NCBI GenBank assembly: GCA_000970895.1
Contig: JYHA01000147.1
Span: forward strand, 1-8,969
Source: Candidatus Arcanibacter lacustris
GTDB taxonomy: Bacteria > Pseudomonadota > Alphaproteobacteria > Rickettsiales > Arcanibacteraceae
DNA: 8,969 bases
Reading direction: 5' to 3'
Under the pieces are notes generated by a model that was given only the letters and a program-made list of their open reading frames with translations, searched no databases and was not told where the DNA came from. Within the stretch, counting starts at the first letter, position 1. The number at the start of each line of letters is the position of its first letter. The translations under genes were made by a program, and so were the position numbers. Positions 1 through 6,147 of the stretch are shown here, piece after piece.

Positions 1-1308
1 GATATTAGGCAATTCTCTTTTAAACCAATTCATAGTTGATTCTTCAGTTAGAGTAGATAAATCAGCAATAAATTGCATATTTACAATTTCTATTTTATCA
101 TTTCTAGACTCATCAAAACCAACTGCTGACTTAATTAAAGATTCGTATTTTTTCAACTCTTGATCAGTTCTTGGAGTATAAGTTACTTCCCCAGTTTTTT
201 TATCTGTCTTATATATACCATCAACCAACACTGCTACTGAAAGGCGTTTTACTACACCTGTTTCACTAATATGATTCTTGATAGTTTTAGAAATTTCATA
301 ATTAGTAGTAGTATCAGTATGTTCATTACTATTTGAACTTTGATTTCCATCGGCACCACCCTGTCCACCTGGTAAATTTCCAGCAACACTAACATTATCG
401 CTAGCAGCTTTTTCAGAAGCACTACCTTTATCAGAAATTTCTTGCACCGATCTAACTACAGTTGAAGATGGATCAAAAGTTTCATAATTAGTGACAATCC
501 TGTCAAAGTTAATCTCAGCAGATACTTGAGCCTTAACATGTCCGAGTCCTAAAGATTGCTCGAGCAAATCCTCAATAGTATTATTTAGCCTATTTTCATA
601 GCTAACTCTAAAATCTTCAGAATTAGAAGCAATCATGCCTGGATCATTTTCATCTTTAGAACCAAGTTTTAAAGATCTACCAGTAGTATCAACAATGGTA
701 ATTTTAGATAGTTCAAGACCTGGAACTGCAGTTGCAACTAGATGACCAACAGCATTAATTTGTTCTTTAGCAAGCCTAGCGCTACCCTTCATTGATAGGA
801 TAATGGATGCTGAAGGAGTTTGTTTTTCGCGGGAAAATAATTCTTTTTTAGGAATAACGAGATGAACACGAGCACTATCAATATTAGAAAAAGCACCAAT
901 AGTTCTTGCAAGCTCTCCTTCTAATGCTCTTAGTAAATTTACATTTTGCACAAAATTAGAAGTGCCAAGACTATCTGAATTATCAAATATTTCATAACCA
1001 ACTAACGCACCTTTAGACGGTATACCAGATTGAGCCATACTCATACGAAGTCTAAGTACTTTATTTTCAGGTACTAAGATTTCAGAACCTTCTGCTCTTA
1101 ATTGAAAAGGTATTGATTGAGACTCAAGCTCTGAAACAATTTTATTACTATCTTTTAAATCTAAATTACCATAAAGAGGCACGTAATTTTCAGAAGAGGA
1201 TTTCATGAAAAATATGATCGCCATAAAAGCAACCAATAAAAAACCCCCAATCATAGCAATCAATTTTGCAGGAGCCATGTCTTTTGATAATTGAACTATA
1301 TAATTCAT
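1..1308 (-). CDS. fliF: Flagellar M-ring protein FliF, C-terminus cut by window edge
   Basis: FliF forms the MS ring in the inner membrane, the base on which the flagellar rotor and export gate assemble. The frame is open from an ATG at 1306-1308 to the left edge, giving 436 codons; the usual family length is about 530-570, so the second membrane helix and the FliG-binding tail lie outside the window. Visible are a short cytoplasmic N-terminus, a first membrane helix at about residues 16-35, and then the YscJ/FliF ring-building domain with the stretches VPLYGNLDL, RMSMAQSGIPSKG, ARVHLVIPKKELF and PSASIILSM. A Gly/Ser/Asn-rich low-complexity loop follows at about residues 310-335, as is usual in FliF. 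AAGG at 1316-1319 lies 7 nt before the start codon. Base composition matches the neighbours. No other flagellar gene is in the window, so whether the flagellum is complete cannot be judged here. Confidence 0.93.
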   Translation of the reverse strand, partial: MNYIVQLSKDMAPAKLIAMIGGFLLVAFMAIIFFMKSSSENYVPLYGNLDLKDSNKIVSELESQSIPFQLRAEGSEILVPENKVLRLRMSMAQSGIPSKGALVGYEIFDNSDSLGTSNFVQNVNLLRALEGELARTIGAFSNIDSARVHLVIPKKELFSREKQTPSASIILSMKGSARLAKEQINAVGHLVATAVPGLELSKITIVDTTGRSLKLGSKDENDPGMIASNSEDFRVSYENRLNNTIEDLLEQSLGLGHVKAQVSAEINFDRIVTNYETFDPSSTVVRSVQEISDKGSASEKAASDNVSVAGNLPGGQGGADGNQSSNSNEHTDTTTNYEISKTIKNHISETGVVKRLSVAVLVDGIYKTDKKTGEVTYTPRTDQELKKYESLIKSAVGFDESRNDKIEIVNMQFIADLSTLTEESTMNWFKRELPNI

Positions 1309-1330
1309 TAACTAGCCTTAGCAAAAATTT

Positions 1331-1358
1331 ATATTATTTAAATTACTTCAAGTTTCAA
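1331..1358 (-). promoter_or_regulatory. Candidate sigma70-type promoter for fliF
   Basis: On the minus strand, TTGAAA (1353-1358) and TAATAT (1331-1336) are separated by 16 nt. They would start transcription about 15-20 nt before the fliF start codon, leaving a short leader with the AAGG ribosome binding site. The spacing is good, but the region is so AT-rich that chance matches are common. Confidence 0.3.
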
Positions 1359-1383
1359 ACTATAAGAAGTATTTTTTTCGCTC

Positions 1384-1605
1384 ACTTCCTCTGACTATAG
1401 AATCTAAAGGTCTTTAGGTCTTTAGGTCTTTAGACCTTTAGATTCTCTTGAGTCATTAGGATCCCCCAGAAATTTTACTCCAAAAAATCCACCGCGACTA
1501 CCTCACATAAATCACACAGGAGAAAGAACCTCAAAGGGATCCCCTCAAGTAAGGGCGACCTAAACTCGCTTTTAGCTCGCTAAGTTCTACGTAATCAGAG
1601 GAAGT
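1384..1605. repeat. Nested inverted-repeat structure between fliF and ccmB
   Basis: This fills most of the 391-bp gap between fliF and ccmB, in which I find no credible gene. Four inverted pairs are nested one inside the next: ACTTCCTCTGA (1384-1394) with TCAGAGGAAGT (1595-1605); TTTAGGTC (1413-1420, repeated at 1421-1428) with GACCTAAA (1557-1564); CTTGAG (1447-1452) with CTCAAG (1544-1549); and GGATCC at 1459-1464 with GGATCC at 1537-1542. The region is more GC-rich than its surroundings. It could be a degenerate palindromic mobile element or a structured RNA. No transposase is present, and I do not recognise the family. The shared GGATCC and a nearby GTCAT (1452-1456) hint at kinship with the two elements around ubiH, but the alignment is weak. 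Confidence 0.5.
1399..1446. repeat. Hairpin containing a tandem 8-mer repeat
   Basis: Two perfectly complementary 15-nt arms (1399-1413 and 1432-1446) enclose an 18-nt loop. Running from the left arm through the loop are three head-to-tail copies of GGTCTTTA (1409-1416, 1417-1424, 1425-1432). Because the arm ends in part of the repeat unit, changes in copy number would lengthen the loop without breaking the stem. No U-rich tail follows on either strand, so it does not look like an intrinsic terminator. Confidence 0.8.
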
Positions 1606-1699
1606 CAAGTGGGGTGAAATATTTTTTAACCCTCAAATTTATATAATCTATATCTCTGCAGATTACAGCCAAACTAGTTAATAATCAGTTAAAATCACC

Positions 1700-2377
1700 T
1701 TACTTTGTTGAGTTATTTATAATAATTCCACCAAAAAAACAAGAAAGAGGCAATAAGATAAATACCAACCCTAATAACATAGCAATTGATTGGTAAGAAA
1801 TATAATAATTATCACTATTAATAATGCTAGTTGCTGCTTCTGAAGTAAAAATAATTGCTGATATCTCAAGTGGTAGAGAGATAAAAACCGCAATAAAGCC
1901 ACCTCTTTTTGAGTTAAGAGCAATAGCAGCGCCAAGACAACTAATAGCACTAAATAAAGGAGAAGCTACTGAGAAAATGATAATAGTAAAAAATATTTCT
2001 TTGATAGTTAAATCAAAAAACAATCCTACAAAAAAACCAGTAGCTAAAATAGGACAAATCACACATAAATAATGAATGACAATCTTAGCCATCATCACTA
2101 TATATCCAGGAATCGAGGCAAGAAACATCTGTTCCTGGGTACCATCCTCATAATCAGCTTCAAATAAATAATGACTAACCAGTGAAGAAGATAATAATAA
2201 CGAACAAAGTATTATCCCAGGTCCTATTAATCTTAAAATCTTTGGGTCATTACTAATAGCAAATGGAAAAATAGCAATTGACACTAAAAAAAATATAATA
2301 GGAGTGATGATATTACTAGTAGTTGTAAAATTTAACTTCAAATCTCTTTTAATAATCGCTAGCATTTTCCTAAGCAT
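1700..2377 (-). CDS. ccmB: Haem exporter membrane subunit CcmB
   Basis: CcmB is the membrane subunit of the CcmABCD complex, which works in system I cytochrome c maturation by releasing haem-loaded CcmE for delivery to apocytochromes. The 225-residue product is the usual length (about 220) and is almost entirely hydrophobic, with six predicted membrane helices. The conserved loop after helix 2 is present as DYEDGTQEQ (residues 75-83; the family typically has an acidic D-G-x-x-E-Q pattern), and a family-like LPLEISAIIF lies at about residues 167-176. AGG at 2385-2387 sits 7 nt before the ATG. The ATPase partner ccmA is not adjacent on either side; separated ccm genes are known in Rickettsiales. 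A palindromic repeat element begins 41 nt upstream of the start codon. Confidence 0.87.
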   Translation of the reverse strand: MLRKMLAIIKRDLKLNFTTTSNIITPIIFFLVSIAIFPFAISNDPKILRLIGPGIILCSLLLSSSLVSHYLFEADYEDGTQEQMFLASIPGYIVMMAKIVIHYLCVICPILATGFFVGLFFDLTIKEIFFTIIIFSVASPLFSAISCLGAAIALNSKRGGFIAVFISLPLEISAIIFTSEAATSIINSDNYYISYQSIAMLLGLVFILLPLSCFFGGIIINNSTK

Positions 2378-2418
2378 TGCTATACCTCAGCTCGGTAATT
2401 TCTAAATAAGAGAAGCGC

Positions 2419-2564
2419 GTCATCCTGGAGAGAGATTTTTCTAAAAGAAAAATCGACCGATAGGATCCATAAAATTGCTAGCATAATCAACTCACCTCAA
2501 AGATTTAAAGATGGATCCTATCGTTCGTTTTGTCTTAAAAAGACAAAACGAACGATAGGATGAC
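2419..2564 (+). repeat. Bipartite palindromic element, copy 1 (ccmB-ubiH gap)
   Basis: The 146-bp element is bounded by GTCATCC (2419-2425) and its inverse GGATGAC (2558-2564). In order it holds GTCATCCTGGAG; a 9-bp hairpin (2434-2442 with 2446-2454, loop AAA); CGATAGGATCCATA; a spacer of about 40 nt; and then a perfect 22-bp stem (2515-2536 with 2540-2561, loop AAA). Short flanking AAGAG (2408-2412) and CTCTT (2568-2572) extend the symmetry outward. Each half has the form GTCATCC-stem-GGATCCA, and the halves are arranged tail to tail, like paired REP units. It lies between the ccmB start and the ubiH end. The remainder of this 294-bp gap (2573-2671) shows nothing I can name. It resembles Rickettsia palindromic elements in general design, but I cannot assign a named family. 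Confidence 0.85.
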
Positions 2565-2671
2565 AAACTCTTGTTTTACACATATTACGCCACTCTATTA
2601 TTCTCGGGGCTGGAGTATATTATTATTTGTGCCAATTTTATATACCATAAAGACACATGATAAAACTATTA

Positions 2672-3838
2672 TCAAACACCCATAGCATATTTGGTGATGT
2701 ATTTTTTTACCACATCAATTTTATTTAGAGCAGCCAGTCCCATAGTTCTTGCTTTTTTTAACAATCCTATATTATTAGAAAATAATCTATTCACCCCATC
2801 AGTAGCAGCAACCATCATCATCACATCATTAAATCTCAACCTATGATATTTATCTAACAATGACTTACTACCAATACCAAGTCCCAATGATCTATATTCT
2901 TTGATTAAATTCACTATAACTTCAATGTCACTAATACCAACATTTATTCCCTGCCCTGCTATTGGATGAATAGCATGAGCAGCATCGGCAACAAGAGCCA
3001 TTCTTTTAGAATAGAATTTTTTAGCATATTTACATGATAAAGGATAGCTATAGATATCATTGACAAACTCTAACTCGCCTAAATAATCGGTAAATCTTTC
3101 CTTTAAATGATCTAAAAACTCATTTTTTTCCATAGCAAGATAAATTGGTGCTATATCTTTATGCTCTACCCAAACAATCGAAGAACTAAAACCACCAGCA
3201 AGAGGCAAGATAGCAAAAGGCCCTCTACTTAAAAACTTCTCAATCGCAGTATCACAGTGATTTTTTTGGTGGGATACATTACAAACCATAGCGATCTGAT
3301 CGTAATCCCAAGTATTTACCTCGATACCAGCCAAAGATCTAAGGGATGAGTTTTTACCATCTGCTGCTATTATTAACTGGGCAGTTAGTTTTTTACCACC
3401 AACTTCAATTCTTGCTTCTTGATCTAAAAATTCAACTTCACTATAGGGGTTACCAGAAAATAAGGTAATATTATCCCTTTTGAGAGCTTCCTTATATAAT
3501 TCCCTAACTAATATATTATGCTCAATCATATAGCCAAGTGGCAAATCATCGACTAATTCATCAGAAAAATCTAAATGAAGGGGCGAGTCTTGATCACATA
3601 CTCTGATATTTTTAATAAGCCCTGCATTATCCTCAAATATATGCTGCAGTCCAAAAGCACCAAATATTTCCCAGGAACCTTGTGATATAGCAAAAGCTCT
3701 ACCATCAGACTGTAGTGAAGTTAATATATCAGAGGACTTTAGCTCAATTAAGGCTAGTTTTACACCTTCATTACTAAGGGCAATAGCAGTAATTATACCT
3801 GCGATCCCACCACCAACAATAATTACCTCAAAATCCAT
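2672..3838 (-). CDS. ubiH: UbiH/UbiF/COQ6-family FAD-dependent ubiquinone hydroxylase
   Basis: This is a class A flavoprotein monooxygenase that hydroxylates the aromatic ring during ubiquinone synthesis, using FAD, NAD(P)H and O2 at the inner face of the membrane. Its 388 residues match the family (about 380-400). The Rossmann FAD motif is VGGGIAG (residues 8-14), with E32 as the ribose-binding acid. R47 lies in the usual N-terminal arginine segment, AADGKNSSLR (158-167) is the DG motif, and ADAAHAIHPIAGQG (284-297) is the second FAD-binding motif, with Ala where many homologues have Gly before the Asp. The family covers hydroxylases for different ring positions (UbiH, UbiI, UbiF, UbiL, UbiM), and the sequence alone does not say which position this one uses; the symbol is therefore provisional. 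The ATG at 3836-3838 has only a weak AAAGA before it, and an in-frame stop lies just upstream. The gene is flanked on both sides by inverted copies of the same repeat element. Confidence 0.9.
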   Translation of the reverse strand: MDFEVIIVGGGIAGIITAIALSNEGVKLALIELKSSDILTSLQSDGRAFAISQGSWEIFGAFGLQHIFEDNAGLIKNIRVCDQDSPLHLDFSDELVDDLPLGYMIEHNILVRELYKEALKRDNITLFSGNPYSEVEFLDQEARIEVGGKKLTAQLIIAADGKNSSLRSLAGIEVNTWDYDQIAMVCNVSHQKNHCDTAIEKFLSRGPFAILPLAGGFSSSIVWVEHKDIAPIYLAMEKNEFLDHLKERFTDYLGELEFVNDIYSYPLSCKYAKKFYSKRMALVADAAHAIHPIAGQGINVGISDIEVIVNLIKEYRSLGLGIGSKSLLDKYHRLRFNDVMMMVAATDGVNRLFSNNIGLLKKARTMGLAALNKIDVVKKYITKYAMGV

Positions 3839-3928
3839 TCTTTATTCATCCATTATGGTTATATTATATTAAAACTATTGTATAAGATTAATCAAAGCTA
3901 AGAAAAACAAAAACCCTTATAAGAGGTC

Positions 3929-4077
3929 GTCATCCTATCTTATTATTTGTCTTTTAAGACAAATAATAAGATAGGATCCACAAAAAATCTTTCAAAAAAA
4001 CAAATAGATATAAAACTTAATATGGATCCTATCGCTTTGAAATTTTTCTTGTAGAAAAATCCAAGCTCCAGGATGAC
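3929..4077 (-). repeat. Bipartite palindromic element, copy 2 (ubiH-ftsB gap), inverted
   Basis: This 149-bp element has the same architecture as the copy on the other side of ubiH, but in the opposite orientation. On the plus strand it begins with the perfect 22-bp stem (3932-3953 with 3956-3977, loop TT). The spacer and the weak 8-bp hairpin (4042-4049 with 4053-4060) follow, and it ends with CTCCAGGATGAC (4066-4077). Read on the minus strand, the shared blocks are GTCATCCTGGAG, ATTTTTCT-AGAAAAAT, CGATAGGATCCATA, AAAGATTT, TGGATCCTATC and GATAGGATGAC. AAGAG (3921-3925) and CTCTT (4085-4089) again flank it. The remainder of this 377-bp gap (3839-3928 and 4078-4215) holds no convincing gene. 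A TATAAT on the minus strand at 3863-3868 could serve ubiH, but its nearest -35-like box (3890-3895) is 21 nt away. Confidence 0.85.
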
Positions 4078-4215
4078 TAACCCTCTCTTTTTCTTATCTG
4101 AAAAGTCTGAGCAATAATTGATGCTACTGCTCAAAACTAACGATATAATTAATACTATAACATAGTTGAGCACTATTATGGAAGTACATGAAAAAAATAT
4201 TTTTTTAAATAAATA

Positions 4216-4533
4216 TTAAAGAGACTTAGGATCCAGTAAATATACGACTTCTTCAGGTTGGGATAAGCCGATGATCTTTCTTGCTTGCTCATCTAGTAAA
4301 TCAAGATCCAGAGAATCGGATCTCAGAGCTTCTACTTTATTTTCTATGGTAATTCTCTCAGATCTAACTAAATCAAGTTCTTTTTGTAATTCTTTAGATT
4401 GATTTGATAATTCTATTAAGGACATTATACCTCTCTCACCACGCATTACGTGAGAGGCAAGATAATATATCGAGCTAACTAACATAAGCCCGATTAAAAA
4501 ATTCAATAAAACTCTACCTTTTAATAAATTCAT
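4216..4533 (-). CDS. ftsB: FtsB/DivIC-family cell division protein
   Basis: This is a bitopic membrane protein of the divisome: FtsB forms the FtsQLB complex, which activates septal peptidoglycan synthesis by FtsWI. The product is 105 residues from this start. It has a short basic N-terminus, one membrane helix (about residues 8-26), a leucine-rich coiled coil (about 36-76; SLIELSNQSKELQKELDLV is typical) and the conserved DivIC tail LDLLDEQARKIIGLSQPEE. An ATG six nt further upstream (4537-4539) is also in frame, but AGG at 4541-4543 is only 1 nt from it and 7 nt from the ATG at 4531-4533, so the downstream start is preferred. It lies just 3' of eno on the same strand, with 27 nt between eno's stop and this start. 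The eno-ftsB pairing is widely conserved in Proteobacteria and supports the identification. Confidence 0.88.
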   Translation of the reverse strand: MNLLKGRVLLNFLIGLMLVSSIYYLASHVMRGERGIMSLIELSNQSKELQKELDLVRSERITIENKVEALRSDSLDLDLLDEQARKIIGLSQPEEVVYLLDPKSL

Positions 4534-4560
4534 TCTCATACCTATGTATTATACTATATT

Positions 4561-5847
4561 TTAAGACATTTGACAAATAAAATTATTAAGTATAGCCCCT
4601 CCAGCGTAGGATGATTTATCAGAAAGAGATTCTTCTATTCTAATTAATTCATTATATTTTGCTGTTCTATCGCTTCGAGACAAAGATCCTGTTTTGATTT
4701 GCCCACAATTAGCAGCCACTGCAATATGAGCAATGGTCGTATCTTCAGTCTCGCCTGATCTATGAGAAACAATGGCTTTATAGCCATTTTCATGAGCGGT
4801 TTTTATAGTATCTAGCGTCTCTGTAATAGTACCAATTTGATTAGGTTTTATCAAAATAGAATTAGCTAATTTATTTTTAATTCCTTGCGATAAAATTTCT
4901 TTATTTGTGACAAATAAGTCATCACCCACTAATTGTACTTTAGCACCAAGCTCGCTTGTAATTAATTTCCACCCTATTTCATCATCTTCTGCTAAAGGAT
5001 CTTCTATCGATATAATTGGGAAGCTAGCTATTAACTTACTATAATAACTAATTAATTCTTCAATTGAATATTTGATATTAGCCTTTTTAAATAAATAGTC
5101 ATTTTGATGATATAATTCAGAAGCAGCAACATCAAGAGCAATTAAAATATCCTTACCTGGAACTAGCGATGCTTTTTCTACTGATTTCAGGATCAACTCT
5201 AAAGCTTGCTCTGAAGACGATAGATTAGGAGCAAAACCGCCCTCATCTCCAACGCTAGTACTATATCCTAATTGATTTAACATTGATTTTAAAGAATGAA
5301 AAACTTCCGACCCCATTCTGATTGCCTCACACATATTAGAGGCAGTGACTGGCATAATCATAAATTCTTGAATATCTAAATTATTATTGGCATGAGATCC
5401 ACCATTAATGATATTCATCATAGGTGTAGGTAATATAGAACCACCACCTAAATAACTATAAAGAGGAATATTGCGAGACTTAGCAGCAATTTTGGAAATA
5501 GCAATTGAGGTAGCTAAAATTGCATTACTGCCTAAATTTGATTTATTATCAGTTCCATCAAGATCAATTAGCAACTCATCTAATTCTCTTTGATTGTCAC
5601 AATTTCTTCCAACTATGGCTTTTGCAATTTGATTATTAACATTAGAAACAGCCTTTAATACACCTTGGCCTAAATATCTAGGGCCACCATCTCTTAATTC
5701 ATGAGCTTCTTTTTTGCCTTTTGATGCGCCACTTGGAACTGATGCTCGTTCCTTCATACCATTACTTAATGTAATTTCTGCTTCTATAGTTGGATTACCT
5801 CGACTATCTAAAATTTCTCGAGCTTTTAAATTACAAATTTTCAACAC
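4561..5847 (-). CDS. eno: Enolase (phosphopyruvate hydratase)
   Basis: Enolase converts 2-phosphoglycerate to phosphoenolpyruvate in glycolysis and the reverse in gluconeogenesis. At 428 residues it is full length. All the active-site landmarks are visible: the catalytic loop VPSGASKG (37-44, S42), SHANN with H152, EFM with E161, VGDEGGFAP with E202 (proton donor), the metal ligands D239 (LDVAASE), E282 (IEDPLAEDD) and D309 (GDDLF), the base K334 in IKPNQIGT, HRSGETED (362-369) and K385 in IKTGSLSRSDR. The start is GTG at 5845-5847, preceded by a strong GGGAGG (5855-5860) with 7 nt between; the TTG codon right after it is less well placed. ftsB follows directly. A TATACT on the minus strand at 5891-5896 could be its -10 box, but I see no good -35 partner. 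Keeping enolase implies that part of glycolysis or gluconeogenesis is retained; many Rickettsia lack it. Confidence 0.98.
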   Translation of the reverse strand: MLKICNLKAREILDSRGNPTIEAEITLSNGMKERASVPSGASKGKKEAHELRDGGPRYLGQGVLKAVSNVNNQIAKAIVGRNCDNQRELDELLIDLDGTDNKSNLGSNAILATSIAISKIAAKSRNIPLYSYLGGGSILPTPMMNIINGGSHANNNLDIQEFMIMPVTASNMCEAIRMGSEVFHSLKSMLNQLGYSTSVGDEGGFAPNLSSSEQALELILKSVEKASLVPGKDILIALDVAASELYHQNDYLFKKANIKYSIEELISYYSKLIASFPIISIEDPLAEDDEIGWKLITSELGAKVQLVGDDLFVTNKEILSQGIKNKLANSILIKPNQIGTITETLDTIKTAHENGYKAIVSHRSGETEDTTIAHIAVAANCGQIKTGSLSRSDRTAKYNELIRIEESLSDKSSYAGGAILNNFICQMS

Positions 5848-5958
5848 CCCAAATCCTCCCTTGATTTTTTTATTTTGCTATTAAATAAGTAGTATAAAGC
5901 TGGCATAAAGACAATAGTTTATTAGAATAATTATAATAAAAAAAATTATTTTATAGAT

Positions 5959-5986
5959 TTGATAAAAAAAACATTGCATTTATCAT
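5959..5986 (+). promoter_or_regulatory. Candidate promoter for tRNA-Leu and tig
   Basis: TTGATA (5959-5964) and TATCAT (5981-5986) are separated by 16 nt, which would start transcription about 25 nt before the mature 5' end of tRNA-Leu. An alternative pair, TTGCAT (5974-5979) with TACTAG (5994-5999), has a spacing of only 14 nt. This divergent region between eno and the tRNA (5848-6017) holds no gene. Confidence 0.4.
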
Positions 5987-6016
5987 AACAAAATACTAGT
6001 TTATCTTTTTGTTATG
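5984..6016. repeat. 10-bp inverted repeat next to tRNA-Leu
   Basis: CATAACAAAA (5984-5993) is perfectly complementary to TTTTGTTATG (6007-6016), with a 13-nt loop. The right arm ends one base before the mature tRNA 5' end. If transcription starts near 5993, the left arm overlaps the promoter, so the sequence could act as DNA (an operator) or simply be a chance palindrome in AT-rich DNA. Confidence 0.6.
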
Positions 6017-6017
6017 T

Positions 6018-6102
6018 GCGGGTGTGGCGGAACTGGTAGACGCACAAGATTTAGGTTCTTGCGACTCACGTCGTGGGGGTTCAAGTCCCTCCACCCGTAC
6101 CA
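6018..6102 (+). tRNA. tRNA-Leu (anticodon UAG)
   Basis: This is an 85-nt class II tRNA. The acceptor arm GCGGGTG (6018-6024) pairs with CACCCGT (6092-6098), with a G-U wobble at the first pair. Discriminator A at 6099 is followed by an encoded CCA (6100-6102). The anticodon stem CAAGA/TCTTG encloses the loop TTTAGGT, with anticodon TAG at 6052-6054, which reads CUA and related Leu codons. The long variable arm CGAC-TCAC-GTCG is typical of tRNA-Leu, and the T arm carries TTCAAGT. tig follows after 45 nt without a visible terminator, so both may share a transcript. Confidence 0.97.
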
Positions 6103-6147
6103 TTTAAAAAAAATCAATCTAGACAAATAATGGATAAAGAGCTTTCT

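Noticed and set aside
1824..2072. 82-codon plus-strand open frame inside ccmB
   Set aside because: It lies entirely within the antisense strand of ccmB, has no family resemblance and has no ribosome binding site; it is a shadow of the real gene.
2658..2674. TGATAA/TTATCA hairpin at the ubiH stop codon, as a terminator
   Set aside because: It is only 6 bp of mostly A-T pairs with no U run after it on the minus strand.
4191..4206. 16-nt A/T palindrome (seven A, TA, seven T) just after ftsB, as a possible terminator
   Set aside because: It has no GC stem and could arise by chance in such AT-rich DNA; a stable hairpin is unlikely.
4434..4456. CTCTCAC/GTGAGAG inverted repeat inside ftsB
   Set aside because: It lies in coding sequence with only 7-bp arms; codon constraints explain it and nothing suggests a regulatory role.
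5926..5950. AATAATT/AATTATT palindrome in the eno-tRNA gap
   Set aside because: It consists of A/T bases only, and such matches are expected by chance here.
6073..6147. Extended N-terminus of trigger factor beginning at a GTG inside tRNA-Leu
   Set aside because: The extension (VPPPVPFKKNQSRQ and so on) is translated tRNA sequence. The family N-terminus and the ribosome binding site fit the ATG at 6148.
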